Shown: positions 1 through 7,007 of the stretch, one piece after another
How positions within the stretch are numbered: the first letter of the stretch is position 1
How the letters are laid out: each line of letters starts with the position of its first letter
Origin: Christiangramia echinicola DSM 19838
Lineage (GTDB): Bacteria > Bacteroidota > Bacteroidia > Flavobacteriales > Flavobacteriaceae
Length of the DNA: 64,000 bases
Direction: 5' to 3'
Assembly (NCBI RefSeq): GCF_000423065.1
Contig: NZ_AUHG01000017.1
Coordinates: 1 to 64,000, forward strand
Made by a program: the position numbers and the translations under genes
Notes under the pieces: generated by a model
Seen by the model: only the letters and a program-made list of their open reading frames with translations
The model's database searches: none
What the model was told of the DNA's origin: nothing

Positions 1-1650
1 AACTGAACAGGTAAGTTCAGCATTCTCACCAGCTTCCGCAGTAGGAGCAGTATCATCTAACGTAGTTGAAACAGATTCGGTATCTGTACAACCATTATCA
101 GCGGTAACTGTTACTGTAAAAGTATCTTCAGTAGAAACTGTGATAGAAGCATCAGTTCCCAGGTCATCACCGTTGGAGTTGGTCCATGCAAAGGTGGTTC
201 CGCCAGAAGCAGTTAGTGTGGTAGAAGGAGTGTCACAATTAAGCGCTAGTCCGTTATTATTATTGATCATTGCCGATGGAGCAGTATCATCTAGCGTAGT
301 TGATACAGATTCGGTATCTGTACAACCATTTTCAGCAGTTACTGTTACTGTAAAGGTATCTTGGGTAGAAACTGTAATAGAAGCATTAGTTCCCAGGTCA
401 TCATCATTGGAATTGGTCCATGCATAGCTAGTTCCACCAGAAGCAGTAAGTGTAGTTGATGAATTCGCACAATCAAGTGCTAGTCCATTATTGTTATTGA
501 TCACTGCCGTTGGATCAGTATTATTCAGCGTAGTTGATACAGATCCTGTATCTGTACAACCATTATCATTGCTTACCGTTACTGTAAAAGTATCTTCAGT
601 AGAAACTGTGATAGAAGCATTAGTTCCCAGGTCATCACCATTGGAATTGGTCCAGGCATAGCTTGTTCCACCAGAAGCAGTAAGTGTAGTTGATGAATTC
701 GCACAATCAAGGGCCAGTTCAGTATCAGAAGATATATTGACCTCAGGAAGAGGGTTTACTGTCACATCAAAACTACAGGACTCTTGAAGAAATTCCTCAC
801 AGCCATTACAAGTTGCAGTATAAGTAACGGTTGTTGTACCTACAGGGAAGAAATCACCGGGATTATGGGTCGAAACAACAGCAAAATTAGCTTCAGCTGC
901 ACATGCAGATCCAAATAAACCGGCATCAATTGTAATAAATTCTATGTAGCTTTTGTTATTTAAATTTGTTCCATTAATGGCTGAAAATTCAAAATATAAA
1001 CGGAAAATTTTATTATCATCATAAGAACCAGACCCATCAAAATAAGAAGGATCCACACTATATTGATAATTAGTTAATGAGTTATTTCCAAATACATTAA
1101 ATGAATCTAGAATTCCAGATCTGGATCCATCAGCCTCTTCAAGATATACATCAACTTTAAAGTCCTGGTTGTTTGGAGCAAACACATCCATGGAAGCATT
1201 TACTATTTCATCCATGTAAAAAGAAGGTGAAGTTACTTCGGCAATACCGGAAGCACTGCCATCAGAACTCCAAAGTCTAAGTGTACCAGATCCGGTACCC
1301 ACACGTTGTACCTTATAAAATTCCCAACATTCTTCTTTTCCCTCTGGTAAATCAAATGAAATTTGATACTGATAAGTATTTCCATCGCCGCACTCCAAAC
1401 TGTAATCAGGTCCAGTCCAGGTAATGTAATTACCTAGAACATCATCTACAGTTACGTCCCCACACGGCTCAAATAAATTGCTTGGCGGACATTCAGCTTC
1501 GATAATTTCGCATTCTGCAGATTGTGCGAATAAGTTAGGAGTGGATCCTAGGAAAGCAAGGATCATAATAATACCGAAAGACTTAAACTGTCTACTCAGT
1601 CCAGTAGTTATAGTTTCGGTTATTTTAGAAATAGTAGTTTTCCAAATCAT
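1..1650 (-). CDS. Large secreted repeat protein, N-terminal part (truncated by window edge)
   Basis: The frame is open for 550 codons from an ATG at 1650 to the left edge without a stop. It begins with a long signal peptide whose hydrophobic core reads IIMILAFLGS and which ends ...NLFAQ. About 270 residues of unique, Cys-containing beta-rich sequence follow, including an HYR-like stretch (VGTTTVTYTATC, then NGCEE). After that come three 78-residue tandem repeats, each with an ASGGTSYAWTN core and a TVTxxNGCTDT end, and then the start of another repeat type (AEAGENAELTC). Such proteins in Flavobacteriaceae are usually cell-surface or secreted adhesins exported by the type IX system and related to SprB. 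The C-terminal sorting domain that would prove this lies outside the window. No sequence match was run, so the adhesin role is inference. Confidence 0.85.
   Translation of the reverse strand, partial: MIWKTTISKITETITTGLSRQFKSFGIIMILAFLGSTPNLFAQSAECEIIEAECPPSNLFEPCGDVTVDDVLGNYITWTGPDYSLECGDGNTYQYQISFDLPEGKEECWEFYKVQRVGTGSGTLRLWSSDGSASGIAEVTSPSFYMDEIVNASMDVFAPNNQDFKVDVYLEEADGSRSGILDSFNVFGNNSLTNYQYSVDPSYFDGSGSYDDNKIFRLYFEFSAINGTNLNNKSYIEFITIDAGLFGSACAAEANFAVVSTHNPGDFFPVGTTTVTYTATCNGCEEFLQESCSFDVTVNPLPEVNISSDTELALDCANSSTTLTASGGTSYAWTNSNGDDLGTNASITVSTEDTFTVTVSNDNGCTDTGSVSTTLNNTDPTAVINNNNGLALDCANSSTTLTASGGTSYAWTNSNDDDLGTNASITVSTQDTFTVTVTAENGCTDTESVSTTLDDTAPSAMINNNNGLALNCDTPSTTLTASGGTTFAWTNSNGDDLGTDASITVSTEDTFTVTVTADNGCTDTESVSTTLDDTAPTAEAGENAELTCSV
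19..720 (-). repeat. Three tandem 234-bp coding repeats
   Basis: Three in-frame units (487-720, 253-486, 19-252) have an exact 234-bp period. Anchors such as ACAGATTCGGTATCTG recur at 71 and 305, and as a variant at 539. Each unit encodes one 78-residue Ig-like module. Similarity at the DNA level is high, which suggests recent duplication or ongoing homogenisation. Confidence 0.9.
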
Positions 1651-1796
1651 ATCAATAATGTTTAGAATTATCAATTCTGTTTATATCGGTGTTAGCGATT
1701 CTTGTTCAAAAAAAAATTCAATAGTTTGACTTTCAGTGAAAATCAATTTCATCTGATTTGGGGAGGTCAGTATTTACAAAAACAAATTGGGTAAAA

Positions 1797-1853
1797 ACAC
1801 CGTAGTCTTGAGGAACTACTTAGAGAAGTGTGGGGGTGACTCTATAGCGGTGT
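1797..1853. promoter_or_regulatory. Three-way-junction-like inverted repeats / candidate operator
   Basis: The outer stem ACACCG (1797-1802) pairs with CGGTGT (1848-1853). It encloses two hairpins: TAGT/ACTA (1803-1806 with 1815-1818) and TAGAG/CTCTA (1821-1825 with 1840-1844). Read as DNA, GTAGT-N8-ACTAC is a palindrome that could bind a dimeric regulator. It lies about 150-200 bp upstream of the repeat-protein start. Function is unknown. Confidence 0.45.
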
Positions 1854-2016
1854 AATTATGATGTAAAACTATCACAAGAAAAGCGGTATTGTATAGAAAA
1901 ATTTAACTTTTAGATATAATGAGGTATATATTCGTTCAAATGCACCATTTTTGGATTTTTATCCTTTGATAATCTGGCATTTATCAGTTCGATTTGTGGG
2001 AATTTTGTAGGAAAAA

Positions 2017-2062
2017 ATGAAAATTTATAAGGGTAAACCCGTATAAAACACTAAATTTTCAT
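2017..2062. promoter_or_regulatory. 11-bp perfect inverted repeat enclosing GGGTAAACCC
   Basis: ATGAAAATTTA (2017-2027) and TAAATTTTCAT (2052-2062) are exact reverse complements. The 24-nt loop contains the palindrome GGGTAAACCC. No T-run follows, so a terminator is unlikely. An operator or RNA structure is possible. Confidence 0.4.
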
Positions 2063-2273
2063 CCATTAAAACCTTGAAAATAAGCAATGTATAAGTTCTT
2101 GATATGTAGTCTTAAAAATGTAATTTGAAGGTTATTTCTGAAGAATTAATTTTTTCCTGAAATCTCACTTTATCGGAGAATTTTGTAATAAATCTAAATC
2201 GAATCTGAAATACCCAAAAAACATTTTATCGATGTTCATTAATCTTGTAAATTGCATGAAACAATCGGTGTAA

Positions 2274-2921
2274 ATGGAAAAAGACCTTAAAGAATATCGT
2301 AAATCTTACGAAAAAGGTGCACTTCTGGAAGTAGATCTGCCAGAGAATCCTTTAGAATTATTCCAATCATGGTTTCACCTGGCTGATGAGTCTGACAGTG
2401 TAGATGAAGCAAACGCTATGAACATTTCGACAGTAGGCAAAGATATGATGCCTGTCTCCCGTATTGTGCTTCTTAAGAGCTATGATAAGGATGGATTCGT
2501 GTTTTTTACGAATTACCATTCTCAGAAGGGTAAGGCACTTCTGGAAAACCCTTATTGTTGTTTATCTTTTTTCTGGCCTGCTTTAGAAAAACAGGTAATT
2601 ATCCATGGGAAAGCAACCAAAATATCGAATCAGGAATCTGAAGAATATTTTCATTCCAGGCCAAGAGGTAGCCAGCTTGGAGCGATCGCATCAGAACAAA
2701 GTTCCTCTATACCCTCCAGAGAATTTTTAGAAGATAAATTAAAAGGCCTGGAACAACGTTATCATAATATTGAAGTTCCTAAACCTGATAACTGGGGAGG
2801 GTACAATGTAAAGCCTTTGAAAATTGAATTCTGGCAGGGTAGAAGTAGTAGATTACACGATAGGATACTTTACTCTTCTACATCAGAAAATAAATGGAAA
2901 ATAGAAAGACTAGCACCTTAA
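2274..2921 (+). CDS. pdxH: Pyridoxamine 5'-phosphate oxidase
   Basis: This 215-aa cytosolic FMN enzyme oxidises pyridoxine- or pyridoxamine-5'-phosphate to pyridoxal phosphate. The FMN-binding split barrel is visible (SRIVLLKSYD, then FFTNYHSQKGK around residues 62-88). The C-terminal dimerisation and substrate signature FWQGRSSRLHDR is followed by the usual RLxP ending (ERLAP). Length is normal for the family. It is the first gene of a tight cluster: sixA starts 3 nt after its stop and ppk1 follows 6 nt after that, so co-transcription is likely. The window also holds several PLP enzymes (threonine aldolase, the cysteine-synthase-like enzyme and the oxoamine synthase). Confidence 0.95.
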   Translation: MEKDLKEYRKSYEKGALLEVDLPENPLELFQSWFHLADESDSVDEANAMNISTVGKDMMPVSRIVLLKSYDKDGFVFFTNYHSQKGKALLENPYCCLSFFWPALEKQVIIHGKATKISNQESEEYFHSRPRGSQLGAIASEQSSSIPSREFLEDKLKGLEQRYHNIEVPKPDNWGGYNVKPLKIEFWQGRSSRLHDRILYSSTSENKWKIERLAP

Positions 2922-2924
2922 CAT

Positions 2925-3410
2925 ATGAAAAGATTAATTTTAGTAAGACATGGTAAATCTTCTTGGGATAACAATCTTCCAGACCATAAACGTCCTTTGA
3001 AGAAAAGAGCTTATAATGATGCTGAAGTTGTTCTAAATACATTTCAGAATTTTCATCAACCCGGTGCATTATTCTGGAGTAGTTATGCTGTAAGAGCCCA
3101 TGAGACCGCTAAATTGTTCAAAGAGAGATTGAATATTGCAGATGTCGATTTTAAAGTAAAAGAAGACCTGTACACTTTTAATCAGAATGAATTATTGTCT
3201 GAAATAAAGTCCTGTGATGATAGCAGAGATAAACTCATAGTCTTCGGGCATAACCCTGCCATGACAATTCTTGTAAATTCCCTCGGAGATAAAAAAATGG
3301 ATAATCTTCCTACCACCGGATTATGTGTCATTGATTTTCAAGTAGATTCCTGGAAAGATATTCGGCAAGGCAAAACAATTCTAACTTTATTGCCTAAAAA
3401 TCTACGATAG
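2925..3410 (+). CDS. sixA: SixA-type phosphohistidine phosphatase
   Basis: This 161-aa histidine-phosphatase-fold protein has the family's N-terminal RHG triad at residues 8-10 (VRHGKSSW), a central YAVRAHETA segment and a second catalytic His in VFGHNPAM near residue 108. SixA enzymes remove phosphate from phosphohistidine. In E. coli the targets are phosphotransfer proteins; the target here is unknown. The gene sits between pdxH and ppk1 with only 3 and 6 nt of spacing. That is suggestive because polyphosphate kinase works through a phosphohistidine intermediate. A small-molecule phosphatase role is the alternative. Confidence 0.88.
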   Translation: MKRLILVRHGKSSWDNNLPDHKRPLKKRAYNDAEVVLNTFQNFHQPGALFWSSYAVRAHETAKLFKERLNIADVDFKVKEDLYTFNQNELLSEIKSCDDSRDKLIVFGHNPAMTILVNSLGDKKMDNLPTTGLCVIDFQVDSWKDIRQGKTILTLLPKNLR

Positions 3411-3416
3411 AACTAT

Positions 3417-5519
3417 ATGGCCGAAAAACGTTATATAAACAGAGAATTAAGCTGGCTGTCTTTTAATGCCAGAGTTTTACAGGAAGCCGCAGATGAGACT
3501 GTTCCGCTGATCGAACGCCTGAGATTCTTAGGTATTTTTTCTAATAATCTGGATGAATTCTTTAAGGTTAGATATGCTACGGTTAAACGTATAGATCTGG
3601 CCGGGAAAGCCGGGAAGAAAGTTTTAGGCGGAATCAAAGCAAATAAGTTGCTGGAAGAGATCACGAAGATCGTTATTGATCAACAATCTGTAAGTTTAAA
3701 GATCCTGGATGATATTCAGACTAAACTGAAAGCACACAATATCAATATTATAAATGAAAATGAAGTAACCCAGAGTCAGAAGGAATTCATCAAGAATTTT
3801 TTCCTGAGTAAAGTAAGCCCGGCTTTGGTAACTATCATTTTGAATGATCTTCCAGAAATGCCTTCCCTTAAGGATAGTGCAGCTTATCTGGCAGTAAAGA
3901 TGGTGATGTCTGAAGATAAAGAGCCGGTACCCGGACTTCCTAAGATCATTGGGCGAAAGGTAAATGAAAAAAGATATGTCCTTATTGAGATTCCCCGCAA
4001 TATTGAAAGATTTGTAGTGCTTCCAGAGGAAAACGGTAAGCAATATGTGATTCTCCTGGATGATCTAATCAGGTATAACCTGAATACCATTTTTAATATT
4101 TTTAAATATGAAAGCCTTTCGGCGCATATGATCAAGATTACCCGGGATGCCGAATTAGACCTGGATAGTGATCTTAGTAAAAGTTTTATAGAAAAAATAT
4201 CTGATAGTGTAAAAGACAGGATCAAGGGTGACCCTGTAAGATTCGTTTATGATAAAAATATCGATAGTGATACGCTTACTTATTTAATGAACAAAATGGG
4301 AATCGACGCGACAGATAGTATCATTCCCGGTGGTCGTTATCATAATAGGAGGGATTATATGGATTTCCCGAGTCTCGGAGGAAAAGAACTTCAATATGAG
4401 GTTAGGGAGCCATTACCAATTCCGGGATTGATATTACAAACCAGTGTTTTGAAAGGGATTGCAGATAAAGATTATCTTCTTTACACCCCATACCAGAGTT
4501 TTGCATATGTTGTAAAATTTCTGCGTGAGGCCGCTTTAGATCCAAAAGTAAAAACGATCAAGATCACTATTTACAGGCTGGCCAAGATCTCTCACATTGC
4601 CAGTTCCCTGATAAACGCGGTTAAAAATGGTAAGAAAGTTACCGTCCAAATTGAGCTTAGAGCCAGGTTTGACGAAGTGGCAAATATCAGGTATGCCGAA
4701 CAGATGCAGGAGGAAGGGGTTAATCTAATTTTTGGTGTACCCGGTTTAAAAGTACACTGTAAAACCTGTGTTATTGAGAGGGAGGAAGAAGGGAAGCTTA
4801 GAAGATATGGATTTATTAGTACCGGTAACTTCAATGAGAATACTTCCCGGGTTTATACAGATTATACCTTGTTTACTGCAGATCCTGAGATCCTGAAAGA
4901 AGTGAATATGGTTTTCGATTTCTTTGAAACCAATTATAAGGTGAATAAGTATAAACATTTGATAGTTTCTCCTCACTATACCAGAAATGTGATCTATAAT
5001 CTAATTCAGATTGAAATAGATAATGCTAAGAACGGCAAACCATCTGGTATAAGATTGAAGCTAAACAGTCTTTCAGATAACGGAGTAATTGAAAAACTCT
5101 ATACGGCCAGCAAAGCAGGAGTGAAGGTTAAATTATTAGTTAGAGGAATTTGCTGTCTTGTTCCTGGAGTCGAAGGTCTCAGTGAAAATATAGAAGCGAT
5201 TAGTATTGTAGATAAATTCCTGGAGCACCCGCGGGTTTTTATTTTTGAGAATAATAAAGATAATAGGGTATATATATCTTCAGCAGATTTTATGACCCGT
5301 AATCTCGATCAAAGGGTCGAAATTTCCTGCCCGATTTATGATGAGGATATTAAACAGGAGCTTATTGAAACCTTTGATATTAGCTGGAATGACAATGTAA
5401 AGGCGAGAAATCATTGTAGGGGAATGGAAAATCCATACAGAGAAAGCAAAGGGCCTAAGGTAAGATCGCAATTTGCCTTATATGATTACTATTTAAGAAA
5501 AACAGATATTCAGGAATAA
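3417..5519 (+). CDS. ppk1: Polyphosphate kinase 1
   Basis: This 700-aa enzyme reversibly polymerises the gamma phosphate of ATP into polyphosphate. The N-terminal PPK domain begins YINRELSWLSFNARVLQE. Both catalytic histidines are present: one in GLKVHCK (about H447) and one in FLEHPRVFIF (about H604). The signature STGNFNENTSR lies between them. The length matches the family. The stop overlaps the ppx start by one base (TAATG), indicating translational coupling. It is part of pdxH-sixA-ppk1-ppx, so the kinase and a Ppx/GppA enzyme would be made together. Confidence 0.97.
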   Translation: MAEKRYINRELSWLSFNARVLQEAADETVPLIERLRFLGIFSNNLDEFFKVRYATVKRIDLAGKAGKKVLGGIKANKLLEEITKIVIDQQSVSLKILDDIQTKLKAHNINIINENEVTQSQKEFIKNFFLSKVSPALVTIILNDLPEMPSLKDSAAYLAVKMVMSEDKEPVPGLPKIIGRKVNEKRYVLIEIPRNIERFVVLPEENGKQYVILLDDLIRYNLNTIFNIFKYESLSAHMIKITRDAELDLDSDLSKSFIEKISDSVKDRIKGDPVRFVYDKNIDSDTLTYLMNKMGIDATDSIIPGGRYHNRRDYMDFPSLGGKELQYEVREPLPIPGLILQTSVLKGIADKDYLLYTPYQSFAYVVKFLREAALDPKVKTIKITIYRLAKISHIASSLINAVKNGKKVTVQIELRARFDEVANIRYAEQMQEEGVNLIFGVPGLKVHCKTCVIEREEEGKLRRYGFISTGNFNENTSRVYTDYTLFTADPEILKEVNMVFDFFETNYKVNKYKHLIVSPHYTRNVIYNLIQIEIDNAKNGKPSGIRLKLNSLSDNGVIEKLYTASKAGVKVKLLVRGICCLVPGVEGLSENIEAISIVDKFLEHPRVFIFENNKDNRVYISSADFMTRNLDQRVEISCPIYDEDIKQELIETFDISWNDNVKARNHCRGMENPYRESKGPKVRSQFALYDYYLRKTDIQE

Positions 5520-6427
5520 TGATAAAGCAAAAAACATTCGCAGCGATAGATATTGGATCTAATGCCGTTAGGTTATTAGTATCTACAATAACTGAAAAGG
5601 AGGGAATGGAAACTAATTTTAGAAAAACTTCTCTGGTAAGGGTGCCTATTAGATTAGGAGCTGATGTTTTTTTGAAACAAAAAGTATCTGAAAAGAACAG
5701 AACTAGAGTCATAGATACTATGCATGCCTTTAGTTTATTGATGCAGTCACATGGAGTTGAAAAGTATAAGGCTTACGCTACTTCGGCGATGCGAGAAGCC
5801 AAAAATGCTTTAGAAATTGCTAAAACAGTAAAGAAGAATAGCGGTATTGATATAGAAGTAATAGATGGAAGCCATGAAGCGGCTATTATTGCGGCTACAG
5901 ATCTACATGCGCTCATTCAGAATGACTGTAATTATCTATATGTAGATGTAGGAGGAGGAAGTACCGAATATACTATGTATAGCAATGGGAAAACCGTGGC
6001 TTCAAGATCATTTAAAGTGGGAACGGTTAGAATGATGGAAGACCTGGTTGAGCACAAAACCTGGGAAGAAATGATACAATGGGTTAAGGATGTTACCAAA
6101 GACTATGATGATATAGAGCTGATAGGTTCAGGAGGTAACATTAATAATATCTTTAAGACCAGTGGTAAAAAAGTAGGAAAGCCATTGAGTCTTAAATACC
6201 TTAAAGATTATGACGAAAAATTGAATTCTTACACTTATGAGGAGAGAATTACAGAGTTAGATCTTAAGAATGACAGGGCAGATGTAATTATTCCGGCTTC
6301 AAAGATCTATGTAAATTCTATGAAATGGGCAAAAGCGCACTGGATACATGTACCGCAAATTGGTCTAGCCGATGGAATTATTAAATCTTTATATAATGAA
6401 TCAAGAAGAAAGAAAGTGACTTCCTAA
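5519..6427 (+). CDS. ppx: Ppx/GppA-family exopolyphosphatase
   Basis: This 302-aa ASKHA-fold phosphatase has phosphate-binding loops at AAIDIGSNAVRLLV (residues 8-21) and VDVGGGSTEY (near 143-152), plus a later GSGGN motif. It lacks the C-terminal HD-type extension of the roughly 510-aa E. coli Ppx, so it is the short two-domain form. It is translationally coupled to ppk1 through TAATG, which argues for polyphosphate degradation over pppGpp hydrolysis, though the family can do both. Its 3' end overlaps the end of convergent miaE by 4 bp, leaving no room for a separate terminator. Confidence 0.92.
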   Translation: MIKQKTFAAIDIGSNAVRLLVSTITEKEGMETNFRKTSLVRVPIRLGADVFLKQKVSEKNRTRVIDTMHAFSLLMQSHGVEKYKAYATSAMREAKNALEIAKTVKKNSGIDIEVIDGSHEAAIIAATDLHALIQNDCNYLYVDVGGGSTEYTMYSNGKTVASRSFKVGTVRMMEDLVEHKTWEEMIQWVKDVTKDYDDIELIGSGGNINNIFKTSGKKVGKPLSLKYLKDYDEKLNSYTYEERITELDLKNDRADVIIPASKIYVNSMKWAKAHWIHVPQIGLADGIIKSLYNESRRKKVTS

Positions 6428-7005
6428 CCGTGGATGCTTTCCTTATTACCCAGGTCTTTCATGACTTCAGCTTCAAATTGTAAAAGGTCGTCCCATTTTT
6501 GATCTACAATTTCCCGATCACCATATTTTCTGGCAAATTTCAGGAACATGGTATAGTGATTGGCTTCGCTGACCATAAGATCTCGATAGAACTTAGCAAG
6601 TTCCTTGTCTTCCAGTTCCTCAGATAGTAGCCGGAAGCGTTCACAACTGCGTGCTTCGATTAATCCAGCAATTAGTAGACGATGAATTAATTGGGTTGCT
6701 CTGCTACCACCTTTAGGAAAGAACTCTCTAAGCTTAATTACGTATTCATCCTTACGATCCCATCCCATTTTAAAGCCCATATTCAGGATGCGGTCATGAA
6801 CCATTTTAAAATGACCCATTTCTTCTCTGGCCAGGGCTGTCATTGCAGTTACTAATTCAGAATATTCTGGATAGGTTACAATTAAAGAGATAGCAGTAGA
6901 AGCTGCTTTCTGTTCACAATAAGCATGATCTACAAGGATGTCTTCAATATTCTTTCCGGCAATATCTGCCCATCGTGGATCTGTGGGTAATTTAAGTCCT
7001 AACAT
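6424..7005 (-). CDS. miaE: tRNA-(ms2io6A37) hydroxylase
   Basis: This 193-aa ferritin-like diiron enzyme would hydroxylate the prenyl group of ms2i6A at tRNA position 37. Two diiron half-sites are visible: LVDHAYCEQKAA with REEMGHF in the first half, and IEARSCERF with SEANHY in the second. The gene lies 2 nt downstream of dnaX on the same strand, so the two probably share a transcript from the dnaX promoter. Family assignment is clear from the ligand spacing. The exact tRNA substrate is inferred from the family. Confidence 0.9.
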   Translation of the reverse strand: MLGLKLPTDPRWADIAGKNIEDILVDHAYCEQKAASTAISLIVTYPEYSELVTAMTALAREEMGHFKMVHDRILNMGFKMGWDRKDEYVIKLREFFPKGGSRATQLIHRLLIAGLIEARSCERFRLLSEELEDKELAKFYRDLMVSEANHYTMFLKFARKYGDREIVDQKWDDLLQFEAEVMKDLGNKESIHG

Positions 7006-7007
7006 AA

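Larger units (their letters stand above)
1651..2273. other. Divergent intergenic region with two inverted-repeat structures
   Basis: This 623-bp AT-rich gap separates the leftward repeat-protein gene from rightward pdxH. I see no convincing gene, tRNA or terminator. It holds a possible three-way-junction element at 1797-1853 and an 11-bp perfect inverted repeat at 2017-2062, listed separately. No TAnnTTTG match with good spacing was found for either flanking gene. Confidence 0.6.

Noticed and set aside
140-427. Plus-strand frame of 95 codons
   Set aside because: It is antisense to the in-frame repeats of the secreted protein, which has a signal peptide and a repeat structure; the frame is a shadow of the repeats.
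1651-2273. tRNA or small RNA gene in the large gap
   Set aside because: The junction-like fold lacks the tRNA D-, anticodon- and T-loop bases; no known RNA family was recognised.
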